A DNA stretch of 41,375 nucleotides from an uncultured Ruminococcus sp. (GCA_900066355.1 FMEL01000023.1:1-41375); one strand, 5' to 3'; positions 34,040 to 41,375 are shown, counted from the stretch's first letter. Made by a program: numbers and translations. The notes: generated by a model not told the origin, from the letters alone.

Positions 34040-34170
34040 TGAAAATCCCTCCTGTCTAAAAAAGCGTATGTCAACTTTCAGAGCCTTGTTGACACACGCC
34101 GGATATGGGGAAAATCCCTTGTGTACCGTGGGATTTTGCCCTGTTGTTTGGTTGTTGCCTGTCGATTTGT

Positions 34171-34194
34171 ACCCCTCTGTTAGATACGAGGGGT
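34171..34194 (-). other. oriT: Origin of transfer core (Tn916-type oriT)
   Basis: A 24 bp imperfect inverted repeat with arms ACCCCTC and GAGGGGT around TAGATAC/GTATCTA, lying between orf21 and orf20. Same place and, from memory, the same core as the Tn916 oriT, and similar to the CC-rich ICEBs1 nic region (ACCCCC...CTAAC...GGGGGT). The Orf20 relaxase should nick within this dyad. Confidence 0.85.
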
Positions 34195-34233
34195 TTATGC
34201 TGGCGTGCCTTGCGGCACACCAGCCACAGCAGG

Positions 34234-35631
34234 TCAGTCCGTTTCTGCGGCTTTCGCTTCGCACGCCGCCTGCACTCCCTGCCTGCTGTCTGTCAGTTTT
34301 TTTATTTCTTTGAGGAAATCGTGTCCTTTTGGGACAAGGGGCGTGTAAAACTCCGAGATAACGCTGGTTCCCACATCCACATAGCCACGCCCTTTTATCT
34401 GCTTGAGGAAGAAGTCCTTTGTGGTTTCCCCGAACATCATTCCATAACCCATTTCCGACATCCGCCCCAGAGCTACACGGAAATTAAACTGGTCACGGAT
34501 TCCGTCCCCCAGATACTTTGCGTCCGGACGCTGGCAGGCGAGAATCAGGAAGAAACCAGCCTGCCGCCCAAGCATAACGATTTGCTTTAATTTGTTGAGG
34601 ACAGCGGCGTTTTCCTTTGTGCCGAGCATTTCCATAAATGCTACATATTCATCAAAGATAAGGAAATTTGCAGGAAGCCCCAAGTAAGCGTAGTTTTCCC
34701 CTGTCCGGTAATTCTCCATGAGCTTCATGTCTTCGCTGCGTTTCATCATTTCTTCATAGAAACGGTCAATGCAGGCGAGCATATCTTCCTTTTTGTAGTA
34801 CACATCCGGCATAACCGCCTGTAAATCCGCAAGGTCGGCGTTCTTCGGGTCTAACACGGACAGGACGGCGTTGGTGCGGAGCAGGGCTTCAATGAGGGTC
34901 AGGATAAAGTAGGTCTTTCCGCCGCCGGTTCCTCCGGCAATGAGCATATGGGGGAGCTTGTCATACTCCCACCAGACATTTTCCATGAGCCGGAGCCTGC
35001 CGTCCTTTGCCTGTACGTCCTCAATGGAGATACGGCCTCCAATGGTATCATAGAGCAGGGTGTACTCCACGTAGGAATCCTTTAATTCTTTATCCGTCAG
35101 CTCACAGTACAAGCCGCTTTCCAGCTTTTTCTCCAAGTTTAAGAGCTGTTCCTGATATTTACCCAAGGTGATTTCCACACGGATATGGAGCAAACCCTGT
35201 TTCATCCGGTAATAGATTTTTGGAAAGTAAGTGATGGTTTCCTTGGAACGGCTGGAAGACAAGTCCTTGAAAAAAGCGTCCTCCTTTCTCTGCTCCGATT
35301 CATACCACTTGTTTTCCAACACCATCCTTGCCAGCTTTTGGCGGTGGATGAGTTGCTTTACTTCATCCCTGCGGTATCGCCAGAACAGAAGAACTGCTGT
35401 AAGGCACACCAGCCCTGCCACGCCCATGCTGAATAACAGGTAAGGGATATTTACATCCTGTACTATCTGGGAGAGGGACACTTCCTGCCAGTCGGTTCCG
35501 GCAATTTGCCGGATATGAAACAGCAGGACAACCAGCAGGAAGACAGGGAACAGGGCGGCAAGGGCAGTATGGAACACAAGGTCTTTATCCGTGGGGCGGA
35601 TACGTTTTCCACGGGGGAAAAGCTGCTTCAT
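34234..35631 (-). CDS. FtsK/SpoIIIE-type coupling protein (Tn916 Orf21, ConQ/TcpA-like)
   Basis: 465 residues. Two N-terminal membrane helices (about 21-43 and 68-90), then an ATPase with Walker A GGTGGGKT (about 232-239), DPKNADLADLQ and Walker B FLIFDEYVAFME, plus the arginine-finger-side QRPDAKYL. It recruits the relaxase-DNA complex to the channel and pumps DNA. GGAGG precedes the start. It lies directly before oriT. Confidence 0.95.
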   Translation of the reverse strand: MKQLFPRGKRIRPTDKDLVFHTALAALFPVFLLVVLLFHIRQIAGTDWQEVSLSQIVQDVNIPYLLFSMGVAGLVCLTAVLLFWRYRRDEVKQLIHRQKLARMVLENKWYESEQRKEDAFFKDLSSSRSKETITYFPKIYYRMKQGLLHIRVEITLGKYQEQLLNLEKKLESGLYCELTDKELKDSYVEYTLLYDTIGGRISIEDVQAKDGRLRLMENVWWEYDKLPHMLIAGGTGGGKTYFILTLIEALLRTNAVLSVLDPKNADLADLQAVMPDVYYKKEDMLACIDRFYEEMMKRSEDMKLMENYRTGENYAYLGLPANFLIFDEYVAFMEMLGTKENAAVLNKLKQIVMLGRQAGFFLILACQRPDAKYLGDGIRDQFNFRVALGRMSEMGYGMMFGETTKDFFLKQIKGRGYVDVGTSVISEFYTPLVPKGHDFLKEIKKLTDSRQGVQAACEAKAAETD

Positions 35632-35669
35632 GGGAACAATCCTCCTTTCGCTTTTCTCTTATTTAGCTG

Positions 35670-36047
35670 CTATTTTACAGGGGGAACGTCTTTCTTCGGT
35701 GTCTGGGGATTCATGGCAGCCCCTTTTTTCAGGACAATATCCTCTGCTTTGATGTACCAGTCCACCTCTGCTCCCTGAAAGGTAGCCGTTGCCACGGTAT
35801 CTGCCACTGGATTGATAAGCTCCACCTCTGCGTTGTAATCGAACTCCTTTAACGGCACGCTGGCAGGGATAGAAACCTGAATCATACGCCCCTGTCCTCT
35901 GGATTTTAAGTCATAGGTACGCTCCTTGATTTCTTCTGATACCGAGCCGTCTTCATTCTGGAGGTGAACCTCACGGCGGAGGGCAGAAAATTTCAATGCC
36001 CCGAATGTTGCTTCCTTGTCAATCACGATTCCGTTTGCTAATCTCAT
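35670..36047 (-). CDS. DUF961/YdcP-family protein (Tn916 Orf22)
   Basis: 125 residues beginning MRLANGIVIDKEATFGALKF. Single beta-rich DUF961 domain with a proline-lysine tail. The ICEBs1 relative HelP (YdcP) helps the helicase in element replication and is needed for transfer; the same role is inferred. Transcribed between orf23 and orf21. Confidence 0.9.
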   Translation of the reverse strand: MRLANGIVIDKEATFGALKFSALRREVHLQNEDGSVSEEIKERTYDLKSRGQGRMIQVSIPASVPLKEFDYNAEVELINPVADTVATATFQGAEVDWYIKAEDIVLKKGAAMNPQTPKKDVPPVK

Positions 36048-36068
36048 AGTCTGATGTCCTCCTTTTCC

Positions 36069-36383
36069 TTATGCTTTTACCATATCGTCAGCGTGTAAAA
36101 TGTAGTTGGTAAAGCCCCTTGTGCCGATTTTATAGCCCTCTGCGGTGATACGGGGATTGACGAGCTTCACACGTTCCTCAAAGTCAAAATGTTTTTCTCC
36201 GGCTTCGGCAGGGAGGATAACCACAATATCATCCGCCCTCTGTACGTCTGAATAAAGGTTGAAGCTTCGGGAGAGTACCGCCATGCGTCCGTTGATTCTT
36301 CTCTGTTCTGTTTTGTCTTCTCCGGCAAACTCCAAGTTGCCGAATGTCTTTTCCATGTTGGGGATAACGAATTTTAATTCCAT
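36069..36383 (-). CDS. DUF961/YdcP-family protein (Tn916 Orf23)
   Basis: 104 residues from the ATG at 36383 (MELKFVIPNMEKTFGNLEFAG); an upstream ATG at 36446 adds residues absent from the family. Paralogue of the next gene (shared TFG.L.F start and VELINP/VKLVNP motif). Paired DUF961 genes open the transfer operon in Tn916. Probably a replication accessory factor. Confidence 0.9.
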   Translation of the reverse strand: MELKFVIPNMEKTFGNLEFAGEDKTEQRRINGRMAVLSRSFNLYSDVQRADDIVVILPAEAGEKHFDFEERVKLVNPRITAEGYKIGTRGFTNYILHADDMVKA

Positions 36384-36495
36384 ATAGATGTACCTGTCCT
36401 TTCTGAAATAATATAGTTGGTTCGATAGTTTCTGTTGATGTTCCATCCGACAGCGGAGGGGAACGATTCTTCTCTGTCATACAAGACCGCCTTTC

Positions 36496-37563
36496 TTATT
36501 CATGTATGGTTTCTGCTATTCCTGCCATGATGTAATCAGCACACGGCAGGGCGATTGCGTTTCCAAGTGCTTTGCACCGTGCATTATCGCTAATGGGCTG
36601 TCCTAAATTTCCATATGCTGTCCACCCATCCGGTAATCCCATCAAACGCTCACACTCTACGGGTGTCAAATTTCGGAGAACTCCGTCTTTTTCTTCTCCC
36701 TCATACCAGAATGAAATCATATTGACTGCTTTTGCCAACAGAGTTGGAAAAGGTTCATCTGGTCGTCCGAAACTTGTGAGGAAAGCAGACTGATTTCCTG
36801 ATTTTGCGGCACTCCGCATACGCCGTTCCTGAAAGGGGCGGATGACGGGTATTTTCCCCCTTGTTTTATCAAGAGATATTCGACTGGCTCCGGCGGTGGG
36901 CAGTCCGTAGTCTGTGCAAGGCGGAGGAAGCGGGAACATATCGCGGGGCTTAAATAGTATTTCTGCGGAACGCTGTCCTCTAAAATCTGCCACGAGGAAG
37001 ATTCTTTTTCTTCGCTGAACAAGCCGGGGCTTTCCCCAATACTGGGCATCCATGAGCCGCCAGCACAGGTCAGTCTTTCCCCCTCGCACCATACCGGCGT
37101 TAGCCCATCCTCCAGTAGGAGGCATTGAAATTTCGGTATCGGAAAATGATTGCAGCACGGCTCTAAAATCCATCCGGTCATTTGAAGAAAACGCTCCCAT
37201 GACGTTTTCCCAAACAGCGATAACTGGATATAACCCATTTGTAGCACACCTCATTTCTTCTATAATTCTGATAGCCTGAAAAAACAGTCCTGATTTGCTT
37301 CCGGCCAGTCCCTCACGCTTTCCGATTTTAGAAAGGTTCTGGCAGGGCGAACCGAATGTAATAATGTGAACAGGAGAGATGTTTCCTCCGTGTATCTTTG
37401 TAATATCCCCTAAATGTTCCATGTCTGGGAAGTGGCGTTTGGTTATGGCTATCGGGGATTTTTCAATCTCGCTTGCCCAAACGGGAATAATTCCATTACG
37501 GGAAGCCGCAAGAGGGAACACGCCGATTCCGTCAAACAGGCTTCCTAATTTAAGGGCACACAT
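36496..37563 (-). CDS. C5 cytosine-specific DNA methyltransferase
   Basis: 355 residues from the ATG at 37563, preceded by AAAGGCGG; an in-frame ATG nine codons earlier is possible. Motif I LGSLFDGIGVFPLA, catalytic Cys74 in FGSPCQNLS (motif IV), WENVMGA (motif VI), QRRKRIFLV (motif VIII) and a C-terminal LGNAIALPCA (motif X). All catalytic motifs are present and no restriction enzyme gene is adjacent, so it is an orphan methylase that probably masks the element from host restriction. It is the first gene of the leading region. Confidence 0.94.
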   Translation of the reverse strand: MCALKLGSLFDGIGVFPLAASRNGIIPVWASEIEKSPIAITKRHFPDMEHLGDITKIHGGNISPVHIITFGSPCQNLSKIGKREGLAGSKSGLFFQAIRIIEEMRCATNGLYPVIAVWENVMGAFSSNDRMDFRAVLQSFSDTEISMPPTGGWANAGMVRGGKTDLCWRLMDAQYWGKPRLVQRRKRIFLVADFRGQRSAEILFKPRDMFPLPPPCTDYGLPTAGASRISLDKTRGKIPVIRPFQERRMRSAAKSGNQSAFLTSFGRPDEPFPTLLAKAVNMISFWYEGEEKDGVLRNLTPVECERLMGLPDGWTAYGNLGQPISDNARCKALGNAIALPCADYIMAGIAETIHE

Positions 37564-37710
37564 AGACCGCCTTTCGTTTTGCTTTTTCATGTGTTGTTTC
37601 CATTTTTCTGCTCCTTTCCAGACAATAAAAAAACACCATCAATGGAAGTCCATTCAATGGCGTTTGCTGTTGTCTGCTCATTTCTCAAGGTAAAGCAGAA
37701 AGCCCAATAG

Positions 37711-37742
37711 AAAAAGACGCAAATCTCAAAATGCGTCTTTTT
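37711..37742. terminator. Bidirectional hairpin terminator at the right end of the element
   Basis: AAAAAGACGCA (37711-37721) pairs with TGCGTCTTTTT (37732-37742). A/T runs on both sides allow termination in either direction. It isolates the methyltransferase from chromosomal transcription. Confidence 0.75.
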
Positions 37743-37821
37743 CCATCTTCATATTCATTTTTTATAAAAGCACCGTCTGCCTGCTGTCTGCAAAGCCTTG
37801 ATTTTACTGGTTTTCTACTAC

Positions 37822-37866
37822 CATCCTTATCAAAGCCTTGCTAATACAAGAGGGTGTGGCACTTTT
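37822..37866 (-). repeat. Right terminal inverted repeat of the conjugative element
   Basis: Inner CATCCTTA (37822-37829) and outer TGTGGCACTTTT (37855-37866) are the complements of the left-end blocks at 13917-13924 and 13881-13892, in mirror order. Confidence 0.8.
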
Positions 37867-37894
37867 ATCTGCATACACGAAATATAGTAATGTT

Positions 37895-38206
37895 TTATCT
37901 CCGCTTACTTTTTGTCTGAATTCCTTTTATTTTCCGTTTTGTTATGAATTGATAGTCCGTTCTGAATCCGCAGGTTTCATGGAGAGCATCAGTGATTTCC
38001 TGACGTTCATATACCGGCATGAAGCCATGTTCTTCTATATCCGTAAATTTTATGTCTTTTAAAGTGTGAAGTAATTGTTCTGTGGTATAAGTCCCTTTCA
38101 AGGAGCGGTTTAATAACCGGAAATGTAACTCGATTTCCTTTTGATAGAGCTTGCCGACATAAACATTATATGAAAATAGATCATACGCTCTGTTTTTTGC
38201 AATATT
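37895..38206 (-). pseudogene. C-terminal remnant of an IS1634-type (IS4-superfamily) transposase
   Basis: The frame reads YTTEQLLHTLKDIKF, then GFMPVYERQEITDALHETCGF and RTDYQFITKRK to its stop. The string Y-x-R-x-(D/E)-(L/I)-TDALHE-x-x-GFRTDY is the conserved end of IS1634-family transposases. About five sixths of the gene is missing. The conjugative element lies only about 28 bp past its stop codon, so the element may have entered at or near the end of this old IS. Confidence 0.7.
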
Positions 38207-38653
38207 TTATCTTGCGAATTTATCATTGTAACGAATATGCATATCTTCCCAATCCATGAACAATACGTAAAATACTTTCCCGTATTGCGGGCTCTCTACA
38301 ATTCTTCCATGATCAAGAACAGAAAAATAAGTTCCGTCAGCTTTTCGAAGATGAAAGTGAATATAGTCATTTTCATTACCATTGTCAATCTGTTCCCAGA
38401 TACTTGATTCTATCTGTTGCTGTTCATCTTCACGAATCAAGTTGCGAAAACTTTTCTCAGTAAGTCTGAACAGTTCATCTATATCTTTATATCCGGACAT
38501 ATGAAGAAATTCATTATTTGCAAAAAATAGTTCATCATCTTCTTTGTCAGCTCTGTATATAATAAATGCACCTGGAAGATGTTCCGAGATATCCTTGAAT
38601 GCGAACCCAAGTTGTTTGCGGGCACCTGACCGAAGATCTTCCCTGTAGGCCAT
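38207..38653 (-). CDS. PAS-domain protein, probably C-terminally truncated sensor
   Basis: 148 residues with one PAS fold (about 18-135): FAFKDISEHLPGAFIIYRAD, then FANNEFLHMSGYKDIDELF and HFHLRKADGTYFSVLDHG. In Clostridia such PAS units usually start GGDEF or kinase proteins. Here the frame stops at DKFAR just where the IS1634 remnant begins, so the output domain has probably been lost. No good ribosome site is seen before the ATG, and a stop lies directly upstream. Confidence 0.6.
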   Translation of the reverse strand: MAYREDLRSGARKQLGFAFKDISEHLPGAFIIYRADKEDDELFFANNEFLHMSGYKDIDELFRLTEKSFRNLIREDEQQQIESSIWEQIDNGNENDYIHFHLRKADGTYFSVLDHGRIVESPQYGKVFYVLFMDWEDMHIRYNDKFAR

Positions 38654-38654
38654 C

Positions 38655-38729
38655 TATGACAGAAGAATGTATATCGATAACTTCAAGTTTGCGGGGGTGG
38701 CAATTTATGATTATATCAAAGTAAGATAA
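38655..38729 (+). pseudogene. Short coding remnant of unknown protein
   Basis: About 24 codons reading YDRRMYIDNFKFAGVAIYDYIK and then stop. Protein-like composition but no start and no recognised family. Low weight. Confidence 0.2.
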
Positions 38730-38752
38730 TTGCAGCCTACTTCATATCCGTA

Positions 38753-38974
38753 TCAGGCATCATATGACAAAGAACTTTTTCTTTTTCTCTCAATGCGGAT
38801 ACCGTCTGATAGATACAAAAAGCATGGAAGTACAAACAGCACTGCAATCATGGAAAAAACCGTTCCTCTTCCCAGAAAATAGCCAAGCTGTGACAACAGT
38901 CTATGGGTAGAAAAAACTCCAAGTCTTGGAATGTTTCTGACAGAATAATGATCGAATCTTATTATATCTGATGT
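38753..38974 (-). pseudogene. C-terminal remnant of an MMPL/RND-type exporter
   Basis: 73 codons without a start, ending RKSSLSYDA and TGA at 38755-38753. It contains THRLLSQLGYFLGRGTVFSMIAV and LFVLPCFLYLSDGI, the last membrane helices and 'GRG..S...VLFVLP' motif of MMPL/HAE3 transporters. A stop in frame precedes it. The rest of the gene is absent. Confidence 0.65.
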
Positions 38975-38990
38975 CTATTAACAGTTTACT

Positions 38991-39027
38991 AAAAAAGAGC
39001 ATGTGGAGAAAAGCCATATGCTCTTTT
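38991..39027 (-). terminator. Terminator after the TauE/SafE gene
   Basis: AAAAAAGAGCAT (38991-39002) pairs with ATGCTCTTTT (39018-39027). On the minus strand it ends with six T, about 90 bp after the exporter stop. Confidence 0.75.
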
Positions 39028-39114
39028 CCGTACTGAATTTCAGAAAAATACAAAATTTTCAAAAAAATAATTTCTTCTACTGTAAAACATGCACCATTAT
39101 GCTGGCTATAGAAT

Positions 39115-39891
39115 TCAACTTATATTGTTTACGATGAGTATCACTATACTCGTAAGAATCATGACTACTCCAACTGCACGGTTAAGGGTCTTTGCATCTG
39201 ACTTGTTGGCTATTATAGCAGCGATTCTAGCCCAGAGAAGTGTGAATGCGGCGCATAGGACCATAATCGTAATGTCTGGCATGCCACCGATTGCGAAATG
39301 ACTGATTCCGCCTGTAAGGGCGGTAAATGCCATGATGAATACACTGGTTCCAACTGCCATGTGCATCTGATATCCCAGAAAAGAAGTCAGTACAAACAGC
39401 ATCATCATTCCACCACCTGCACCGACAAATCCGCAGATAAAACCGACGACAATGCCTCCTATAATCGCTTTCATTAGTCGCTCTTTGGCAGAACCGGCAT
39501 TCATCTGTTCCTTTGTGGTTGTGACTGGTTTTAGGATAAAGCGTAGCCCGAGGATGATCAGGGCAATCTGCATGGTACTGCCCATCGCTCTTTCAGGTAG
39601 AAAACTTGCAACAAAACTGCCGATGACTGTTACGATCAAAACGCTAATCATCATGGGTAAACTGTTTTTGACGTCCAGATTTCCGCTCTTTTTGTAGGTG
39701 TAAGCACTGACAGCGCTGGCCAGTACATCGCTAACCAGACCTATTCCGACTGCTTCATATGCTGGGACACCTAAGAAAGAAGCCAGCATAGGCCCAATAA
39801 CTGCAGCTGCACTCATACCGGCAAATCCGGTTCCAATGCCTGCTCCGGCTCCGGCAAGAAAACATATGAGTATTTCTAATAATAGTTTCAT
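39115..39891 (-). CDS. TauE/SafE-family sulfite / organosulfonate exporter
   Basis: 258 residues, about eight membrane helices in two repeats: FLAGAGAGIGTGFAGMSAAA at the start and VVGFICGFVGAGGGMMMLFVL in the middle, both with the family's Gly-rich GxGxGxxxxP-like signature. Moves sulfite, sulfoacetate, taurine-derived or related anions; substrate unknown. AGGACAATCTC-type leader with GGAGGAC precedes the ATG. Divergent from a TetR gene 185 bp away, which probably controls it. Confidence 0.93.
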   Translation of the reverse strand: MKLLLEILICFLAGAGAGIGTGFAGMSAAAVIGPMLASFLGVPAYEAVGIGLVSDVLASAVSAYTYKKSGNLDVKNSLPMMISVLIVTVIGSFVASFLPERAMGSTMQIALIILGLRFILKPVTTTKEQMNAGSAKERLMKAIIGGIVVGFICGFVGAGGGMMMLFVLTSFLGYQMHMAVGTSVFIMAFTALTGGISHFAIGGMPDITIMVLCAAFTLLWARIAAIIANKSDAKTLNRAVGVVMILTSIVILIVNNIS

Positions 39892-39932
39892 TGAGATTGT
39901 CCTCCATTCAACGATTCATGTATGGCAAATAC

Positions 39933-39961
39933 TTGACAATATATGCTACAGTCAGTATTGT
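39933..39961 (+). promoter_or_regulatory. Promoter and possible operator of the TetR gene
   Basis: TTGACA (39933-39938), 17 bp spacer, TATTGT (39956-39961). ACAATA (39937-39942) and TATTGT form an inverted repeat that overlaps both boxes and could be a TetR operator in the divergent region. Confidence 0.55.
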
Positions 39962-40075
39962 AATATACAAATGTCGCATACACAAACGCCAGTTTTGACA
40001 ATTTTGGAAGATATGAAACAGATACCTTTGTTTTGTCGCATAAAAATCAAAAAAAGGATGAAGAGGGATGTAGCA

Positions 40076-40621
40076 ATGAAGGATGATCAGAGAATTGCAT
40101 TGACAAAAAGGCTTTTGCGTGAGGGACTTTTACGTTTGCTCAGCAAAACTGATCTAAATAAAATATCAGTAACTCAGTTATGTATAGAGTCCGGTATCAA
40201 TAGAGCAACCTTTTATCGTCATTATGAAGAGCCTCGCGATATATTAAATGATATTAAGTATGAAATATTTCAGGAAGTTGCAGCATTTGCGGACAAAGCT
40301 GCATCTAAGGGTGACACGAGGAAATGGCTGGAACTTGCATGCTGCTACTTTTACGAGCATTCTGATATATTAAAAATTCTTTTTCGGTACAGGACAGATG
40401 ATGATTTTGTATTGTTTTTAAATGAGAGATTTAATGAGCAGTATCCGAATCTGATAAATAAAGGATATTTTACTGATGTTGATGATGATACGATGAGACT
40501 TGGTACTTTTTATTATGCAGGTGGTATTTATTATATCCTAAGACAGTGGATTACAGAGCCAATCAACAAAACACCACAGGAAGTAGCCGTACTGATGTAC
40601 CATTTTCTCAATGTGGATTAA
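40076..40621 (+). CDS. TetR/AcrR-family transcriptional regulator
   Basis: 181 residues from the ATG at 40076, 7 nt after GAGGGA; the open frame extends upstream across the divergent promoter, which is not credible as protein. HTH at about 10-55: KTDLNKISVTQLCIESGINRATFYRHYEEPRDIL. The C-terminal helical part with YAGGIYYILRQWI fits the TetR_C_8-like ligand domain. Likely repressor of itself and of the divergent TauE/SafE exporter. Confidence 0.9.
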   Translation: MKDDQRIALTKRLLREGLLRLLSKTDLNKISVTQLCIESGINRATFYRHYEEPRDILNDIKYEIFQEVAAFADKAASKGDTRKWLELACCYFYEHSDILKILFRYRTDDDFVLFLNERFNEQYPNLINKGYFTDVDDDTMRLGTFYYAGGIYYILRQWITEPINKTPQEVAVLMYHFLNVD

Positions 40622-40748
40622 CTTGATAACTCGGGATTTACAGGAAGTGTGACAAGAAAGCCAAAACGGTATACTGGGAAAAAAGATTAAGAAAAGAATA
40701 AAGAGCTGGTTTTAATTGTAAAATTTATGGGGAACTAACATCAGCTTA

Positions 40749-40806
40749 TTGACATGAATTTAAAAATAAGTATAATAATAGTTGAGTAATTGTTCAACTA
40801 TTATTA
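40749..40806 (+). promoter_or_regulatory. Promoter and operator of the cadC-type gene
   Basis: TTGACA (40749-40754), 16 bp spacer, TATAAT (40771-40776). AATAGTTGA (about 40777-40785) pairs with TTCAACTATT (about 40793-40802). This dyad overlaps the start of transcription and has the ArsR/SmtB-type metal repressor operator pattern. Confidence 0.8.
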
Positions 40807-40821
40807 TTTGGAGGTGAATAT

Positions 40822-41181
40822 ATGTCAAAAACGTCTTATATTTGTAATTGCGATGTAATTCATGAGGATATTGTGAATGATGTGAAATCCAAGATGCAGC
40901 CAAAAGATGATTATATCCAGTTGGCTTCTTTGTTTAAGCTATTTGGAGATGGAACTAGAGTACAAATCTTACACGCTCTAGAACAGAGTGAGATGTGTGT
41001 ATGTGATCTTGCAGTGCTACTGGGGGTAACAAAATCTGCAATTTCGCATCAGTTAAAGGCATTACGCCTTGCGAATCTGGTAAAATTCCGTAAAGAAGCA
41101 CAGATAGTTTACTACTCGCTGGCAGATGATCATGTGAAAGAGATTATTGACAAGGGATTTGAGCATCTTTGGCAGAAATAA
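40822..41181 (+). CDS. ArsR/SmtB-family metal-sensing repressor (CadC-like)
   Basis: 119 residues. N-terminal CNCDVIHE supplies Cys ligands, and helix alpha-3 has EMCVCDLAVLLGVTKSAISHQLKAL with the CVCD metal-binding pair; this combination is the alpha3N soft-metal site of CadC (Cd, Pb, Zn). Metal binding releases the operator. GGAGGTG precedes the ATG. The next gene is a metal ATPase, its expected target. Confidence 0.93.
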   Translation: MSKTSYICNCDVIHEDIVNDVKSKMQPKDDYIQLASLFKLFGDGTRVQILHALEQSEMCVCDLAVLLGVTKSAISHQLKALRLANLVKFRKEAQIVYYSLADDHVKEIIDKGFEHLWQK

Positions 41182-41192
41182 TATTTTTTAAC

Positions 41193-41225
41193 ATTATAGT
41201 TGAGTAATTGAACAATTAAACAAAT
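41193..41225 (+). promoter_or_regulatory. Second operator-like copy before the metal ATPase gene
   Basis: The string ATAGTTGAGTAATTG found at the cadC operator recurs at about 41199-41213, followed by AACAATTAAAC as a weaker second arm. It suggests a second binding site in the intergenic space. Confidence 0.55.
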
Positions 41226-41240
41226 TATAAGGAGATTAGC

Positions 41241-41375
41241 ATGAAACGCATATTTCTATTAAAAGGGTTGGACTGTCCAAATTGTTCCGCAAAAATTGAA
41301 AAAGAAGTCGGAGAGTTGGATGGAGTGCAATCCTCAGTGGTAAATCTGATGAAGCAGACGCTTACAATCAATGTT
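41241..41375 (+). CDS. Heavy-metal P-type ATPase, N-terminal part (window ends inside the gene)
   Basis: 45 codons are visible: MKRIFLLKGLDCPNCSAKIE with the CPNC metal site of an HMA domain, then the VGELDGV and V-NLMKQTLTI strands. ATAAGGAG precedes the ATG. The HMA domain and the CadC-type regulator just upstream point to a CadA/ZntA-like Cd/Zn/Pb exporter. A stand-alone HMA chaperone cannot be excluded because the rest is out of the window. Confidence 0.8.
   Translation, partial: MKRIFLLKGLDCPNCSAKIEKEVGELDGVQSSVVNLMKQTLTINV

Larger units (their letters stand above)
13881..37866 (-). mobile_element. Tn916-superfamily integrative conjugative element with serine recombinase
   Basis: About 24 kb between imperfect inverted repeats. 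Gene order matches the Tn916 transfer region (orf23 to orf13), followed by cargo, an orf9/orf7/orf8-like control block and a recombination module. The recombination module is a large serine recombinase, as in Tn5397, in place of Tn916 int/xis. Backbone genes look near 50% GC, while the cargo at 18-22 kb is visibly AT-rich. Every conserved transfer gene is open, apart from orf16, which holds a group II intron. The exact crossover dinucleotides at the outer ends are not resolved. Confidence 0.92.

Noticed and set aside
1..41375. CRISPR array, rRNA or tRNA genes
   Set aside because: No regularly spaced direct repeats and no recognisable tRNA or rRNA sequence was found on reading both strands.

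Overview
The window looks like a low-GC Gram-positive gut anaerobe, most likely a Clostridia member of the Lachnospiraceae type. The reasons are the AT-rich chromosomal genes with strong AGGAGG-type ribosome sites, a c-di-GMP-I riboswitch before a hybrid kinase, and a Tn916-superfamily conjugative element. Species cannot be told from the sequence.

Layout. (a) 1-1468: a complete IS3/IS150-group insertion sequence whose first base is the first base of the window. It lies against the remains of a mobilisable element (a ribbon-helix-helix accessory gene and a dyad-rich, possibly oriT-like stretch, 1536-2000). (b) 2.1-8.6 kb: a chromosomal gene graveyard. Intact small genes (GNAT acetyltransferase, GyrI-like protein, alpha/beta hydrolase, GC-richer M20 amidohydrolase, VOC protein) alternate with truncated or fused remains of a DUF1016 nuclease, PLD-type nucleases, a LURP-one protein, a methyltransferase and a tyrosine recombinase. 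(c) 8.6-13.9 kb: a promoter, c-di-GMP-I riboswitch and terminator drive a 1068-residue hybrid histidine kinase, followed by a small membrane protein, a MATE exporter and an orphaned consensus promoter.

(d) 13881-37866: a complete-looking, about 24 kb, integrative conjugative element bounded by 44-45 bp imperfect inverted repeats. Its transfer genes have Tn916 order (orf23, 22, 21, oriT, orf20, 19, 18/ardA, 17, 16, 15, 14, 13) and run leftward. The Tn916 tyrosine integrase and excisionase are replaced by a large serine recombinase plus a TnpW-like peptide. A C5 DNA methyltransferase sits at the leading end. The VirB4-type gene orf16 is split by a 2680 bp group II intron whose precise removal restores an 817-residue protein. 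Where tet(M) sits in Tn916 there is an AT-rich cargo block with two leftward mini-operons, each starting at a MerR-type promoter with a 19 bp spacer: MerR/GyrI regulator plus serine hydrolase, and HExxH peptidase plus MerR/TipAS regulator plus KTR protein. I recognise no standard antibiotic-resistance gene in it.

(e) 37.9-41.4 kb: the chromosome resumes with an IS1634-type transposase remnant, a PAS protein, an MMPL transporter remnant, a TauE/SafE exporter divergent from a TetR regulator, and a CadC-type ArsR repressor with operator dyads next to a heavy-metal ATPase gene cut by the window end.

How the parts work together. In the element, recombinase and TnpW handle excision and integration. 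Orf20 should nick the oriT beside its gene and Orf21 couple the DNA. Orf13-17 and Orf19 form the channel, Orf14 opens the wall, and ArdA plus the methyltransferase protect incoming DNA. The orf7/orf8/orf9-like block with its leader and terminators is the regulatory switch. All function statements are homology- and motif-based from reading alone; no database search was run.
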